Assembly (NCBI RefSeq): GCF_003336665.1
Contig: NZ_QPIJ01000009.1
Coordinates: forward strand, 31,130 to 95,129
Length of the DNA: 64,000 nucleotides
DNA from: Vreelandella rituensis
GTDB taxonomy: Bacteria; Pseudomonadota; Gammaproteobacteria; Pseudomonadales; Halomonadaceae
Reading direction: 5' to 3'
In this document: piece after piece, positions 37,553-46,489 of the stretch
How the letters are laid out: the number at the start of each line of letters is the position of its first letter
How positions within the stretch are numbered: the stretch's first letter is position 1
Translations under genes and position numbers: made by a program
The notes under the pieces: generated by a model
What the model saw: only the letters and a program-made list of their open reading frames with translations
The model's database searches: none
Told to the model about the DNA's origin: nothing

Positions 37553-40444
37553 TTATTGGCAGGCTTCGCAGCCCAGTTCATCGATATCGCTTGCCGACGG
37601 CGGGCGCTGGCCACCCTTGCCGTTCAGGAAGTCATCGACCCCCCGCGGTTCTTGAACGCTGGAAGATTCGGGTACGGCGGTTGGCGCGGAGCCGTTACTC
37701 ACGGCGTTCAGGGTGCCGCGTTCGACGGTGGATTTTTCCACCGAGGTGGCACCAAGGGCGCGCAGGTAGTAGGTGGTCTTGAGGCCGCGAAACCACGCCA
37801 TGCGATAGGTGACATCGAGTTTCTTGCCCGAAACGCCCTTGATATAGAGATTCAGTGATTGGGCCTGGTCGATCCATTTCTGGCGCCGCGAGGCGGCTTC
37901 TACCAACCATTTGGGCTCGATCTCGAAGGCCGTGGCGTACTTGGCCTTGAGGTCGTCCGGCACGCGCTCGATGGGTTGAACGCTGCCATCGTAGTACTTG
38001 AGGTCGTTGATCATCACTTCGTCCCACAGGCCGCGAGCCTTGAGATCATCCACCATAGGGGCGTTGACCACGGTGAACTCGCCGGACAGGTTGGATTTGA
38101 CGAACAGGTTCTGATAGGTCGGTTCGATGGACTGCGTCACGCCGCAGATGTTGGAGATCGTCGCGGTGGGGGCGATCGCCATCACATTGGAATTGCGCAT
38201 GCCCTGGTGGGTGACCTTCTCACGCAGGCGCTGCCAATCCTGAGTGGTGCTGGTGTCGACCTCGATATAGCTTTCGCCGCGTTCGAGCTTAAGCTTTTCG
38301 ATGGAATCGATGGGCAGTACGCCCTGGCTCCACAGCGAGCCCTCGAAGCTTGAGTACTTACCGCGTTCGGCAGCAAGATCCGAGGAGGCTTCGATGGCGT
38401 GATAGCTGACCAATTCCATGGAACGGTCGGCGAATTCCACCGCCTGTTGACTGGCGTAGGCGATGTCCTGGGCGTAGAGCGCATCCTGAAATCCCATGAT
38501 GCCGAGCCCCACCGGGCGATGCTTGAAATTGGCATTACGCGCCTGATCCACGGCGTAGTAATTGATGTCGATGACGTTATCCAGCATGCGCACGGCGGTA
38601 CGTACGGTCTTGCTGAGTTTGGCGCTATCCAGCCTGCCTTCCCGGATATGCCGGGCCAGGTTGATCGAGCCCAGGTTGCATACCGCGATCTCATCGATGC
38701 TGGTGTTGAGCGTGATCTCGGTGCAAAGGTTCGATGAGTGAACCACGCCGGCGTGTTGCTGCGGGCTTCTCAGGTTGCAGGGGTCCTTGAAGGTGATCCA
38801 GGGGTGCCCGGTCTCGAACAGCATCGAGAGCATCTTGCGCCACAGATCCTTGGCCTTGACTCGCTTGAATAACCTGAGCTGGCCGTCATGGGTCATCGCT
38901 TCGTATTCTTCGTAGCGCTTCTCGAAAGCGGCGCCGTAAAGCTCGTGCAGGTCCGGGCAGGTGGAGGGCGAAAACAACGTCCAGTCGCCATCGTCGAACA
39001 CCCGCTTCATGAACAGGTCGGGTACCCAGTTGGCGGTATTCATGTCATGGGTGCGGCGACGGTCGTCGCCGGTGTTCTTGCGCAGTTCGAGAAATTCCTC
39101 GATGTCTAGGTGCCAGGTTTCCAGGTAGGCGCATACCGCCCCCTTGCGCTTACCTCCCTGATTCACTGCCACCGCTGTATCGTTGACCACCTTGAGAAAC
39201 GGCACCACGCCCTGGGACTTGCCGTTGGTGCCCTTGATCCAGGCGCCCAGGGCGCGTACCGGCGTCCAGTCGTTGCCGAGCCCGCCCGCCCATTTGGAGA
39301 GCATGGCGTTGTCGCGGATAGCGCTATAGATCCCGTTTAGATCGTCCGGCACGGTGGTCAGGTAACAGCTGGAAAGCTGGCTGCGTACGGTGCCGGCGTT
39401 GAACAGGGTCGGCGTGGAGGCCATGTAATCGAAGCTGGAAAGCAGCTCGTAGAATTCGATGGCCCGCGCTTCGCGATCGTCTTCGTTGAGCGCCAACCCC
39501 ATGGCCACTCGCATGAAAAGTATCTGGGGAAGCTCGTAACGAATATCGTCATGGTGGAGGAAGTAACGGTCGTAAAGTGTCTGCAGGCTCAGGTAAGTAA
39601 AGGCGAGGTCGCGGCGGTGATCCAGTGCCGCGCCCAGGCGGTCGAGGTCGAATTCGGCCAGGCGAGGGTCGAGCTGCTCGAATTCAATGCCCTTGTTTAC
39701 ATACGCTTGAAACGCCAGGGAGTAGAGCTCCGCCATTTCCGAGTAAGTGGCTTCGTCGGCGACGCCCAGGAAAGACAGGGCTTCGCGGCGCAGGTTATCC
39801 TGGAGCAGGCGGGCGGTGACGTAGCTGTAGTTGGGCTCTTTTTCGACCAGGGTGCGGGCGGTCATCATCAGCGCCTGGGAAACCCCATCGACGGTGACGC
39901 CGTCATAGAGGTTTTTCAACGCGGCCTGGACAATGGCGTCGGCGTCGACATTGGCCAGGTCGGTACAGGCATCGGTTACCAGCGTTTCGATACGGCCCAG
40001 GTCCAGCGGGCGGGTGCCGCCATCGCGTAGCATCACATTCAAATCGGGATGCGGCTTGGCGATTGTCGCTTCATGGGTGGCGCGCGCCCGGGCATGTTCT
40101 TCACGGTAAAGTACATAGGCGCGGGCGACTTTCTGCTCACCGGCGCGCATCAGGGCCAGCTCGACCTGGTCCTGAATATCCTCGATATGCAGCGTGCCGC
40201 CATCGGGCATACGGCGTAGAAAAGCCTGTTGAATGGTTTGCGTTGCCTGAGGGACAAACTCTCGAACCCGGGAGGAAGCCGCGGCGTCGTCACCTTCCAC
40301 GGCGATGAACGCCTTGTGCATGGCAACGGAAATCTTGTCGACATTGAAGGGGGCGACACCGCCTTCACGCTTGATGACACGCAGGTTTTGCGGCGCGGTG
40401 ACGGCAATGCCGGCGGCGGTAGAGGGATACAAATCATCGGACAT
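37553..40444 (-). CDS. nrdA: Class Ia ribonucleotide reductase, large subunit with two ATP-cones
   Basis: Catalytic subunit reducing ribonucleoside diphosphates. About 963 residues, some 200 longer than E. coli NrdA, because the N-terminus carries two tandem ATP-cone domains (about residues 20-125, beginning LRVIKREGGVAPFNVDKI, and 135-225, beginning MLRDGGTRPLDLGRIE), as in P. aeruginosa. Catalytic features include the LSSCYLTTVPDD Cys, NLCTEI and NLGSINLA, and the C-terminal redox pair CEAC that reloads the active site. The start may be ATG 40444 or 40459. NrdR-like boxes lie upstream. It is followed by nrdB. Confidence 0.96.
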   Translation of the reverse strand: MSDDLYPSTAAGIAVTAPQNLRVIKREGGVAPFNVDKISVAMHKAFIAVEGDDAAASSRVREFVPQATQTIQQAFLRRMPDGGTLHIEDIQDQVELALMRAGEQKVARAYVLYREEHARARATHEATIAKPHPDLNVMLRDGGTRPLDLGRIETLVTDACTDLANVDADAIVQAALKNLYDGVTVDGVSQALMMTARTLVEKEPNYSYVTARLLQDNLRREALSFLGVADEATYSEMAELYSLAFQAYVNKGIEFEQLDPRLAEFDLDRLGAALDHRRDLAFTYLSLQTLYDRYFLHHDDIRYELPQILFMRVAMGLALNEDDREARAIEFYELLSSFDYMASTPTLFNAGTVRSQLSSCYLTTVPDDLNGIYSAIRDNAMLSKWAGGLGNDWTPVRALGAWIKGTNGKSQGVVPFLKVVNDTAVAVNQGGKRKGAVCAYLETWHLDIEEFLELRKNTGDDRRRTHDMNTANWVPDLFMKRVFDDGDWTLFSPSTCPDLHELYGAAFEKRYEEYEAMTHDGQLRLFKRVKAKDLWRKMLSMLFETGHPWITFKDPCNLRSPQQHAGVVHSSNLCTEITLNTSIDEIAVCNLGSINLARHIREGRLDSAKLSKTVRTAVRMLDNVIDINYYAVDQARNANFKHRPVGLGIMGFQDALYAQDIAYASQQAVEFADRSMELVSYHAIEASSDLAAERGKYSSFEGSLWSQGVLPIDSIEKLKLERGESYIEVDTSTTQDWQRLREKVTHQGMRNSNVMAIAPTATISNICGVTQSIEPTYQNLFVKSNLSGEFTVVNAPMVDDLKARGLWDEVMINDLKYYDGSVQPIERVPDDLKAKYATAFEIEPKWLVEAASRRQKWIDQAQSLNLYIKGVSGKKLDVTYRMAWFRGLKTTYYLRALGATSVEKSTVERGTLNAVSNGSAPTAVPESSSVQEPRGVDDFLNGKGGQRPPSASDIDELGCEACQ

Positions 40445-40523
40445 GATGGGAAATTCCATGAGGCCAGGTTTTGCCGGACGGCTAAAAAAGCAGCTTGATA
40501 GAAGTGAAGGCTTCTGCTAAAGC

Positions 40524-40537
40524 ACACTATGTGGTGT
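40524..40537 (-). promoter_or_regulatory. NrdR-like box, proximal to nrdA
   Basis: ACACTATGTGGTGT resembles the NrdR consensus acaCwAtATaTwGtgt. It lies about 80-93 bases upstream of the nrdA start. Confidence 0.65.
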
Positions 40538-40552
40538 TTGTTTATTAAAAAA

Positions 40553-40566
40553 ACACAAGATAGTGT
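40553..40566 (-). promoter_or_regulatory. NrdR-like box, distal
   Basis: ACACAAGATAGTGT is an imperfect palindrome of the same type, centred 29 bp (about three helical turns) from the first box. Paired NrdR boxes at this kind of spacing are typical of nrd promoters. Confidence 0.6.
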
Positions 40567-40748
40567 GTTTCATCTCGGTATTCAAGTCCTGGGCCGGCAG
40601 TGCCAGGCTTACCCATGGGAAGTGTGAAAATGCAGCCTAAGGCAAGGCGTACCGGTTGTTTTAAGGTATCCTTGTAACAAGTTATGACCTTGGCATGCAC
40701 AATGGGCATGTGAAATAAAAAATTAGCCCAATGGAGTGAAAAAAACGG

Positions 40749-41507
40749 ATGGTGGATCACTTGGAACAACAATTTCAGGCGCTGGGAACGCAAGAGTCTG
40801 TAGTGCCTGACTATCCCGATCAGGACCACATCCTGATCATTGAAGATGACCAGCGTCTGGCCGAGTTGACCCGTGACTATCTCCAAGCCAATGGTTTTCA
40901 GGTCACCCTGGAAGCCGATGGCAGCAAGGGAGTGGATCGCATACTGACCTTGCAGCCGGATCTGGTGATTCTGGACTTGATGCTGCCAGGAGAAGACGGC
41001 CTTTCCGTCTGTCGCCGGGTGCGTCCCAACTACGCTGGGCCGATCATGATGCTGACTGCTCGCACCGATGATCTCGATCAGGTGCTGGGGCTGGAAATGG
41101 GCGCCGATGACTATGTGCCCAAGCCGGTTCAGCCCCGCGTGCTGCTGGCCCGAATGCGGGCACTGCTGCGGCGTGCCGATGCGCCGGCGCCGGGCGGTGA
41201 AATGCGCTTGAAATTCGAGAATCTGGAAATCGACAACGCTACTCGCGAAGCCTGGCTTCAGGGTGAGCGAATTGATTTGACCAGCGCTGAGTTCGACCTG
41301 CTGTGGCTATTGGCGCGCAATGCCGGGCGCGTTCTGACTCGTGAGGAGATTTTCAGCGAGTTGCGTGGTATCAAATACGACGGTCAGGACCGTTCGATCG
41401 ATGTACGGGTTTCGCGTATTCGCCCCAAGATCGGTGACGACCCCAACCAGCCACACCGGATCAAGACCGTGCGCAGTAAAGGGTACCTGTTCGTCAAGGA
41501 TAGCTAA
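40749..41507 (+). CDS. OmpR-family response regulator, RstA-like
   Basis: A 252-residue regulator. The receiver domain (about residues 28-140) has IIEDD, phospho-Asp in VILDLMLPGEDG (about residue 77) and YVPKPVQP with the conserved Lys; the winged helix follows (about 155-250), ending PHRIKTVRSKGYLF. A 26-residue N-terminal extension before the receiver is unusual but real, since GGAGTG stands 10 bases before the ATG and there is no later start. It abuts its kinase with a 3-base gap. The RstA assignment is by overall resemblance; the target genes are unknown. Confidence 0.87.
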   Translation: MVDHLEQQFQALGTQESVVPDYPDQDHILIIEDDQRLAELTRDYLQANGFQVTLEADGSKGVDRILTLQPDLVILDLMLPGEDGLSVCRRVRPNYAGPIMMLTARTDDLDQVLGLEMGADDYVPKPVQPRVLLARMRALLRRADAPAPGGEMRLKFENLEIDNATREAWLQGERIDLTSAEFDLLWLLARNAGRVLTREEIFSELRGIKYDGQDRSIDVRVSRIRPKIGDDPNQPHRIKTVRSKGYLFVKDS

Positions 41508-41510
41508 TTG

Positions 41511-43103
41511 ATGCGGCGCTTGTTGTCCCATGGCACTTTCCTGCGTTTTTATGTGTTGCTCGGGTTGGCGCTGTTGATGCTGTTTCTCCTGGCATTGTCA
41601 GGGCGAATGTTGATCGAACAGGTTCGTAACGAAGAGCGCCGGGAACAGCTGGTGGCGTTGCCCATGTCGTTGTTGGCAGAAGCGCTCGCCAAGGAGCCCG
41701 AGGCATCTCGGGAAAGGGCGTTGACTGAGTATGCCCAGCAAGTAGGCATGGACTTGGCGTTGCTTCCAATCGAGGAAGTCGGCGATCGGTACTTCGCCAG
41801 CGCACGTCTCGCACGCGGGCAGGTATTGGTCATCAATGGTTCAGACGCCTGGGAGCTACAACAACAGTTGCCTGACATGCCCTGGGTGCTTCAAGCCGAG
41901 TTGCCAGACTGGAGCGAACGCCAGTGGCAGGGCGTGATGCGCTTGCTGGGTGACTGGTTGGTGGGTATCAGGCCGTCCCAACGGGTCGAGTACCTGGCAA
42001 CCCTGGAGCAGGGCGCATGGCCGCTGACGTTGCTGTCGGCACCGCCCGCAGACATAACCCCGGCTCAGCAGACACAGCTGGAGCAAGGCCAGGTAGTCAT
42101 ACAGCTAGTCTCGCATACGCTGGACGCCAAGTTGTTGTATCGCCTGCCGGGAGAGACGCAGTGGTTACAGGCCGGGCCGGTCATCCATCAGGAGTTGCTG
42201 CCGCTGAAGCTGCATATGGCCTTGTTGCTCGGCTTGATGGTGGTGCTGGCACTGATCATCTACCTGATCATGCGCAGTATCGAAACCCGTATGTCGCGGT
42301 TGGAACTGGCCGCCACCCGCATCGCCAGCGGACGTCTGGAAACCCGGGTGAAGGTGGAAAGCGGCGATTTTCTAGGCCGCCTGGGAATGGCGTTCAATGG
42401 TATGGCTACTCAGGTGCAATCCTTGTTACGTGGTCAGCAGGAAATGATTCGCGCTGTCTCGCATGAATTGCGCACCCCGGTGGCACGTATCCGTTTTGCC
42501 GTCCAGATGGTCGAGGACATGACCGAGGAGCCGGCGATTCGGCGCCAACTGCAAGGCATCGATGGCGACATTTCCGAACTTGACGATCTGGTCGACGAGA
42601 TTCTCACCTATGCCCGTCTGGGCAGCGAGTCGATCAACGGCGCGGAAATGGAAACCGCACTGATAGACTGCGGGGCGATGGCCGAGCGAGTCATCGAGAC
42701 GCTTTCACCCTTGCACGAGAACTTGTCGCTGCAGCTGGTGCACGATGACGATGTCGAATTGAGTGTGGAACCACGTTACTTGCAGCGCGCCTTGCAGAAT
42801 CTGGTCAGCAATGCCTGCCGCTATGCCCGGTCGCGAGTGGTTATCCGGTTATATGACGAGCCTCACCTGGTACGTATCGATGTTGAAGATGACGGCCCCG
42901 GTGTCCCTGAGGAGGCGCGTGCCGAGATATTCAAGCCGTTTGCCCGGCTTGATGACAGCCGGGCGCGCAGCTCCGGGGGATACGGGCTGGGGCTCTCGAT
43001 CGTGGAGAAAATCATGGCCTGGCACGGGGGCAGCGTGACCGTGGATCAAAGTCCCGAGTTGCAAGGTGCCCGCTTTACGCTGTTGCTTCCCCGCCGTGAA
43101 TGA
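41511..43103 (+). CDS. Sensor histidine kinase, RstB-like
   Basis: A 530-residue kinase with helix 1 (about residues 12-33), a long periplasmic sensor (about 34-240), helix 2 (about 241-260), HAMP (about 262-313), then an H-box AVSHELRTPVARIRF (His about residue 323) and ATP-binding N (LQNLVSNACRYA) and G (GGYGLGLSIVEK) boxes. It directly follows its response regulator. The periplasmic part resembles RstB, but the signal is unknown. It converges with metR; only six bases separate the stops. Confidence 0.87.
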   Translation: MRRLLSHGTFLRFYVLLGLALLMLFLLALSGRMLIEQVRNEERREQLVALPMSLLAEALAKEPEASRERALTEYAQQVGMDLALLPIEEVGDRYFASARLARGQVLVINGSDAWELQQQLPDMPWVLQAELPDWSERQWQGVMRLLGDWLVGIRPSQRVEYLATLEQGAWPLTLLSAPPADITPAQQTQLEQGQVVIQLVSHTLDAKLLYRLPGETQWLQAGPVIHQELLPLKLHMALLLGLMVVLALIIYLIMRSIETRMSRLELAATRIASGRLETRVKVESGDFLGRLGMAFNGMATQVQSLLRGQQEMIRAVSHELRTPVARIRFAVQMVEDMTEEPAIRRQLQGIDGDISELDDLVDEILTYARLGSESINGAEMETALIDCGAMAERVIETLSPLHENLSLQLVHDDDVELSVEPRYLQRALQNLVSNACRYARSRVVIRLYDEPHLVRIDVEDDGPGVPEEARAEIFKPFARLDDSRARSSGGYGLGLSIVEKIMAWHGGSVTVDQSPELQGARFTLLLPRRE

Positions 43104-43109
43104 TACGGC

Positions 43110-44024
43110 TCAGGCCGGTTTGATACCTTCGAGTACCGCAAACGAGGTTTCTCGGGCGGTACGCAGAAAATCCTCCATCCAGGGTGCTTTTCGATTTTCT
43201 TCGCGCAACGCCGCGTACAGCGTTCCCCATACGCCCTCGCGCCCCAGGCGCACCGCACTCACGTAATTGCGTTCCAGATACTCGGTCAATGCCCAGCTGG
43301 GCAAGGCGCAGACCCCCCGTCCACTGGCCACCAGTTGCATCATCATGATGGTCAACTCAGCGGTACGTATCTCTTTGGGACGTACGCCGGCGGGATCGAG
43401 AAACTGCGTAAACACATCCAGCCGTGAGTGCTCCACCGGATAAGTGATCAAGGTTTCCTCTCGCAGGTCTTGGGCGGTCACGAATGGCTTTGCCGCAAGC
43501 GAATGCTGACGCGCCACCGCCAGTAAACCCTCATAGCGAAACAAGGGCTCATAGTGCACCCCGGCAATCGGTTGGGGGTCTGCGGTGATCACCAGGTCGA
43601 GTTGTTCCCGGGCAAGGGCCGGCAAAGGGTCGAAGTGGTGGCCACTGGGAATGTCGATTTCCACTTCCGGCCAATGGTCACGAAAATGATCCACGGTGGG
43701 CATTAGCCATTGAAAACAGCTGTGGCACTCGATGGCCATATGCAACCGCCCCTGCTCGGTGCCCGCCAGACGTGCCAGATCCCGCTCGGCCATGCGTACC
43801 TGAGGCAATACCTGATCGCCCAGGGCGAGCAAGCGCAGCCCCGCACGGGTAAATTCCACTGGCCGCGTCTTGCGCACGAAGAGCGTGCTTTCCAGACGAG
43901 CTTCCAGATCCTTGAGTTGATGCGAAAGCGCGGATTGGGTGAGATGCACGCGGTCGGCGGCTTCCACCAGGGAGCCGGTTTCCCGCAGGGCGGCCAGGGT
44001 TCTCAGGTGACGTAACTCGATCAT
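43110..44024 (-). CDS. metR: LysR-family regulator MetR
   Basis: A 304-residue LysR-type activator of methionine genes that uses homocysteine as co-inducer. The N-terminal helix-turn-helix is IELRHLRTLAALRETGSLVEAADRVHLTQSALSHQLKDLE (in pieces, residues 2-41). The effector domain begins MAIECHSCFQWLMP, where CHSCFQW is characteristic of MetR. It is divergent from metE across 100 bases, the classical arrangement, and a MetR-type box sits 4 bases upstream of its own start, pointing to autoregulation. Confidence 0.95.
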   Translation of the reverse strand: MIELRHLRTLAALRETGSLVEAADRVHLTQSALSHQLKDLEARLESTLFVRKTRPVEFTRAGLRLLALGDQVLPQVRMAERDLARLAGTEQGRLHMAIECHSCFQWLMPTVDHFRDHWPEVEIDIPSGHHFDPLPALAREQLDLVITADPQPIAGVHYEPLFRYEGLLAVARQHSLAAKPFVTAQDLREETLITYPVEHSRLDVFTQFLDPAGVRPKEIRTAELTIMMMQLVASGRGVCALPSWALTEYLERNYVSAVRLGREGVWGTLYAALREENRKAPWMEDFLRTARETSFAVLEGIKPA

Positions 44025-44027
44025 AAG

Positions 44028-44040
44028 TGAATTTTATTCA
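44028..44040. promoter_or_regulatory. MetR box next to metR
   Basis: TGAATTTTATTCA matches the MetR consensus TGAA-N5-TTCA exactly and overlaps the leader of metR. Confidence 0.75.
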
Positions 44041-44094
44041 TGGTAGTCATTAGTAAGTTTAGTTTGATTCACAGTGGGGCGGCTTGCAGACTGT

Positions 44095-44108
44095 GTGAAA
44101 TTATTCAC
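44095..44108. promoter_or_regulatory. Second MetR-like box next to metE
   Basis: GTGAAATTATTCAC is a perfect palindrome with TGAA-N4-TTCA, one base shorter in the spacer than the consensus; it lies 17 bases before the metE start. Confidence 0.5.
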
Positions 44109-44124
44109 GTTGGAAGGTTTCATC

Positions 44125-46422
44125 ATGACAGTTTCTCATATTCTGGGCTATCCACGCATTGGCGCGCAGCGCGAATTGAAAAAAGCCACGGAAGCCTACT
44201 GGAAAGGCGATCAGGATCACGAGGCCCTGGAAAATGTCGGACGTGACTTGCGTGCCCGCCACTGGGCGGCCCAACGCCAGGCCGGGCTGGATTGGGTCAG
44301 CGTAGGTGATTTCGCTTTCTACGATCAGGTGCTGAATGTTTCCGCCTTGCTGGGGGCGGTGCCGGAGCGCTTTGCCGCTCAGCAAGAACTGGCCGCGGGC
44401 GACGTTAGCCTGGATACCACCTTTCGCATGGCGCGCGGTCGGGCACCCAGCGGTACCCCGGCGGCGGCTTGCGAAATGACCAAGTATTTCGATACCAACT
44501 ATCACTACCTGGTCCCCGAGCTGCATGAACATCAGCGCTTTCAGTTGGCGTCCACTCGCTTGTTCGATGAGGTGGACGAGGCGCACCAGGCCGGACATTC
44601 GGTGAAGGTGACCTTGACCGGGCCACTGACCTGGTTGTGGCTGGGTAAGGAAAAAGGTCAGACATTTGACCGTTTGTCGCTGCTGGAAGAGGTGGTCGAG
44701 GTTTACGGCGAGGTGCTCAATCGCTTGGCGGTACAGGGGGTGGAATGGGTGCAGCTCGATGAACCCGCCCTGGTGCAGGATCTCCCCCTGGTCTGGCAAC
44801 AAGCTTATGAACGTGCCTATCACCGCCTCCAGACGGCACCGCTCAAACTGATGGTGGCCACTTACTTTGGCAGCTTGGGCGATAATCTGTCGCTTGCGAC
44901 GCGCCTGCCGGTGGCCGGGTTGCATGTCGATGCGATGCGGGCAGCGGATGAACTTACCCATGTGATCGATCGTCTCGGCCCGCATCAAGTGCTCTCGGTG
45001 GGGCTGGTGGATGGACGTAATATCTGGCGAGCGGACCTGGCGGCTTTGCGGGAACGCTTCATGCCGGTAAAGGTACGCCTGGGCAATCGCCTATGGCTGG
45101 CCCCGAGCTGTTCGCTGTTGCATGTGCCGGTGGACCTCGAACTTGAAAGCGACCTGGATAATCAGCTGAAAAGCTGGCTGGCGTTTGCCCGGCAGAAACT
45201 CGATGAAGTGGTCAGCCTTTCTCGTTTGCTGGACAACCGGGCTACCGCCGAGGATGAGGCGCGCCTGGACGCAGTCACCCGCGCCCTGGATGAACGACGC
45301 GACTCCGAGCGGACCTGCCGCAAGACGGTAAGAGCCCGCTTGGCGGCCATACAGCTTGCCGATAGCGCGCGCAGCAGCGCCTATACCCAACGCGCCCTGG
45401 CTCAGCGGCGCAAACTTGATCTACCCCTGTTTCCCACCACCACCATCGGCTCCTTTCCGCAAACCCAGGACATCCGTGCGGCACGCCGGGCGTTCAAGGC
45501 AAAGACCCTGGAGCGTGAGGCTTATGAAGCGCGCATGCGTGAGGAAATCGCCTATAGCGTCGCACGTCAGGAAGCCTTGGGGCTGGATATACCGGTACAT
45601 GGCGAAGCCGAACGTAACGACATGGTCGAGTATTTCGGCGAACAGCTCGAGGGGTTCGCCTTTACCCGATTCGGCTGGGTACAAAGCTACGGCTCACGCT
45701 GCGTCAAACCGCCGGTAATTTATGGGGATGTCAGCCGTCCTGCACCCATGACGGTGCGTTGGAGTGAATACGCCCAGACACTGACCGACAAACCCATGAA
45801 AGGCATGCTTACCGGGCCGGTGACGATTCTGCAGTGGTCCTTCGTGCGCGACGACCAGCCCCGCGAGACCACCTGCCGTCAGATTGCGCTGGCGTTACGC
45901 GATGAGGTGGTGGACCTTGAACGTGCGGGCATCAGCATCATTCAGATTGATGAACCGGCCTTGCGCGAAGGGCTGCCGCTGCGCCAGGGGCAATGGCAGG
46001 CTTACCTGAATTGGGCAGTGGAATGCTTCAAGTTGAGCGCCTCCGGGGTGCGCGACGAGACCCAGATCCATACGCATATGTGTTATTCGGAATTCAACGA
46101 CATTATCGGGGCGATTGTCGCACTGGACGCCGATGTAATCACCATCGAAACCTCGCGTTCGGACATGGAGCTACTGGCGGCCTTTCAGGACTTCGCCTAT
46201 CCCAACGAGATTGGCCCCGGTGTCTACGATATCCACACCCCCAATATTCCCGAGGTAGCCTGGATGGTGCAGTTGATGGAAAAGGCGCTGGAGAAGATTC
46301 CTACCGAGCGGCTGTGGGTCAATCCTGATTGCGGGTTGAAAACCCGTCACTGGGAAGAAGTCGAACCGGCCCTGGCCAATATGGTGGAAGCTGCGAAAGT
46401 TCTGCGCAAACGTTACGCCTGA
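44125..46422 (+). CDS. metE: Cobalamin-independent methionine synthase
   Basis: Transfers the methyl group of 5-methyltetrahydropteroyl-glutamate to homocysteine without B12. 765 residues, standard length. The N-terminal domain starts [16 protein letters not shown]; the C-terminal catalytic domain begins [15 protein letters not shown] (about residue 433). Zinc ligands are in [12 protein letters not shown] (His and Cys, about 650) and [10 protein letters not shown] (Cys about 733), with a Glu in YGE-type context between. ATG 44125 is chosen with GGAAGG upstream. It is regulated by the divergent metR. Confidence 0.97.
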   Translation: MTVSHILGYPRIGAQRELKKATEAYWKGDQDHEALENVGRDLRARHWAAQRQAGLDWVSVGDFAFYDQVLNVSALLGAVPERFAAQQELAAGDVSLDTTFRMARGRAPSGTPAAACEMTKYFDTNYHYLVPELHEHQRFQLASTRLFDEVDEAHQAGHSVKVTLTGPLTWLWLGKEKGQTFDRLSLLEEVVEVYGEVLNRLAVQGVEWVQLDEPALVQDLPLVWQQAYERAYHRLQTAPLKLMVATYFGSLGDNLSLATRLPVAGLHVDAMRAADELTHVIDRLGPHQVLSVGLVDGRNIWRADLAALRERFMPVKVRLGNRLWLAPSCSLLHVPVDLELESDLDNQLKSWLAFARQKLDEVVSLSRLLDNRATAEDEARLDAVTRALDERRDSERTCRKTVRARLAAIQLADSARSSAYTQRALAQRRKLDLPLFPTTTIGSFPQTQDIRAARRAFKAKTLEREAYEARMREEIAYSVARQEALGLDIPVHGEAERNDMVEYFGEQLEGFAFTRFGWVQSYGSRCVKPPVIYGDVSRPAPMTVRWSEYAQTLTDKPMKGMLTGPVTILQWSFVRDDQPRETTCRQIALALRDEVVDLERAGISIIQIDEPALREGLPLRQGQWQAYLNWAVECFKLSASGVRDETQIHTHMCYSEFNDIIGAIVALDADVITIETSRSDMELLAAFQDFAYPNEIGPGVYDIHTPNIPEVAWMVQLMEKALEKIPTERLWVNPDCGLKTRHWEEVEPALANMVEAAKVLRKRYA

Positions 46423-46457
46423 CTATCAGCTCCAGGCTCTTAGCCCCTGACTATCAG
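46418..46457 (+). repeat. 12-bp direct repeat across the metE stop codon
   Basis: CCTGACTATCAG occurs at 46418-46429, containing the TGA stop of metE, and again at 46446-46457. The region also forms a CCCTGGC/GCCAGGG hairpin without a T-run. Confidence 0.9.
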
Positions 46458-46489
46458 TCCCTGGCCAGCAGTGCCAGGGGCTGAGTAGA

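Noticed and set aside
46441..46482. Hairpin between metE and ppk1 as a terminator
   Set aside because: The stem is plausible but no T-run follows on either strand.
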